From positions 1 to 5,715 of the forward strand of contig JAITHH010000116.1 of the NCBI GenBank assembly GCA_031280065.1: a stretch of 5,715 nucleotides of DNA. Reading direction: 5' to 3'. The position numbers were made by a program, and so were the translations under genes. Shown piece by piece: positions 5,392 through 5,715 of this stretch (its first letter is position 1; the number at the start of each line of letters is the position of its first letter). The notes under the pieces are model-generated. The model was not told the DNA's origin, did no database searches, and worked only from the letters and a program-made list of their open reading frames with translations. Source of the DNA: Treponema sp. (lineage in GTDB: Bacteria; Spirochaetota; Spirochaetia; Treponematales; Breznakiellaceae).

Positions 5392-5509
5392 CACGGATTT
5401 AAACCACAGATGGCGCGGATATACACAGATTAACGCTGATATTGTTTCTACTCATCTGTGCCATCCTTTTTATCCGTGTAATCTGCGGTTTCATCCGATT
5501 TAATCAGCG
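5391..5509. repeat. imperfect inverted repeat of ACAGAT/CGGAT-type words between convergent genes
   Basis: The left part (about 5391-5440) contains CACGGAT, AAACCACAGAT, GCGGATATA, CACAGATTAA and CGCTGAT. The right part (about 5454-5509), read on the other strand, has CGCTGATTAAAT, CGGATGAAACC, GCAGAT, ACACGGATAAA and CACAGAT. The best pairing is between about 5394-5420 and 5472-5497, with several mismatches. This wording matches a common type of dispersed intergenic repeat that I have seen in spirochaete and planctomycete genomes; no copy number can be given from one window. It carries no open frame. It lies exactly between two converging genes, so it may also fold as a transcript end on both strands. 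Confidence 0.6.
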
Positions 5510-5514
5510 CTTCC

Positions 5515-5715
5515 CTAGAGACTCAAGGATGCCAGATAGCTTTCGTAGGATCCCTGGGCGGCGCGGGCCTGCTCTTGGGCCGTATCCGCCTGGACGCTCA
5601 ACGCATCGATTTCACCATCCTGAACGCCCAAGCGCCGCAGATACTCCTGACCTTGGGGAGTGTCCCTGCCCGCCGCTTCCAGATTCCGCCGGATTCGATC
5701 CTGCTCGGCAATCAG
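5515..5715 (-). CDS. C-terminal end of an unknown protein (5' end outside window)
   Basis: The minus strand is open from the right edge to TAG (complement of 5515-5517), showing the last 66 residues. They are rich in Gln, Glu, Arg, Ala and Leu and look helical, probably coiled coil: an AEQDRIRRNLEAAGRD segment, a Gly/Asp break (LGVQDGE), then ALSVQADTAQEQARAAQ ending in YLASLSL. Codon use is GC-rich like the main chromosome. The family cannot be named from this piece. It converges on the 102-residue membrane gene across the repeat. Reality as a coding region is supported by the uninterrupted frame and strong codon bias, but the stretch is short. Confidence 0.6.
   Translation of the reverse strand: MIAEQDRIRRNLEAAGRDTPQGQEYLRRLGVQDGEIDALSVQADTAQEQARAAQGSYESYLASLSL

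Overview
The window looks like a chromosomal segment of a GC-rich spirochaete. A termite-gut Treponema-type genome is my best guess, from protein style and gene content; this is inference, since no rRNA or other marker gene is present. It splits into a GC-rich block of housekeeping genes (about 1-4350) and a more AT-rich stretch of small unknown genes and repeats (about 4366-5510). It ends in the tail of a GC-rich gene on the opposite strand.

Bases 1-3934 read as one plus-strand transcription unit with very short gaps. In order it holds: the C-terminal end of a YD-repeat-like protein; an 89-residue protein of unknown function; a stand-alone parvulin prolyl isomerase (ppiC); a family 4 iron-sulfur uracil-DNA glycosylase; and the primosomal helicase PriA. 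The gaps between the last three genes are 4 and 5 bases, so ppiC, the glycosylase and priA are probably co-translated. The glycosylase removes uracil from DNA and PriA restarts stalled or broken forks, which makes a coherent repair and restart pair. PriA appears to lack the winged-helix domain that normally sits between its DNA-binding and helicase parts, and its motif II reads DEEQ. A strong GC hairpin separates priA from a convergent gene.

Bases 4003-4353 on the minus strand encode a Cro/C1-type helix-turn-helix regulator. An 87-bp palindromic element (4367-4453) lies directly against its ribosome binding site. It has terminal inverted repeats and TTA on both sides, and looks like a miniature inverted-repeat transposable element.

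Divergent from the regulator lie a small basic protein (4545-4733), a 52-residue hydrophobic membrane peptide (4822-4980), and a 102-residue single-span membrane protein (5083-5391) with its own sigma70-like promoter. The two membrane genes are clearly richer in A+T than the rest. An imperfect inverted repeat built of ACAGAT/CGGAT-type words (about 5391-5509) fills the gap to a convergent gene, of which only the last 66 codons are visible.

I see no rRNA, tRNA, CRISPR array, transposase or recognisable toxin/defence gene, and no convincing new multi-gene system. The points most worth checking are the miniature element in the regulator's 5' region, the PriA architecture, and the cluster of small unknown genes.
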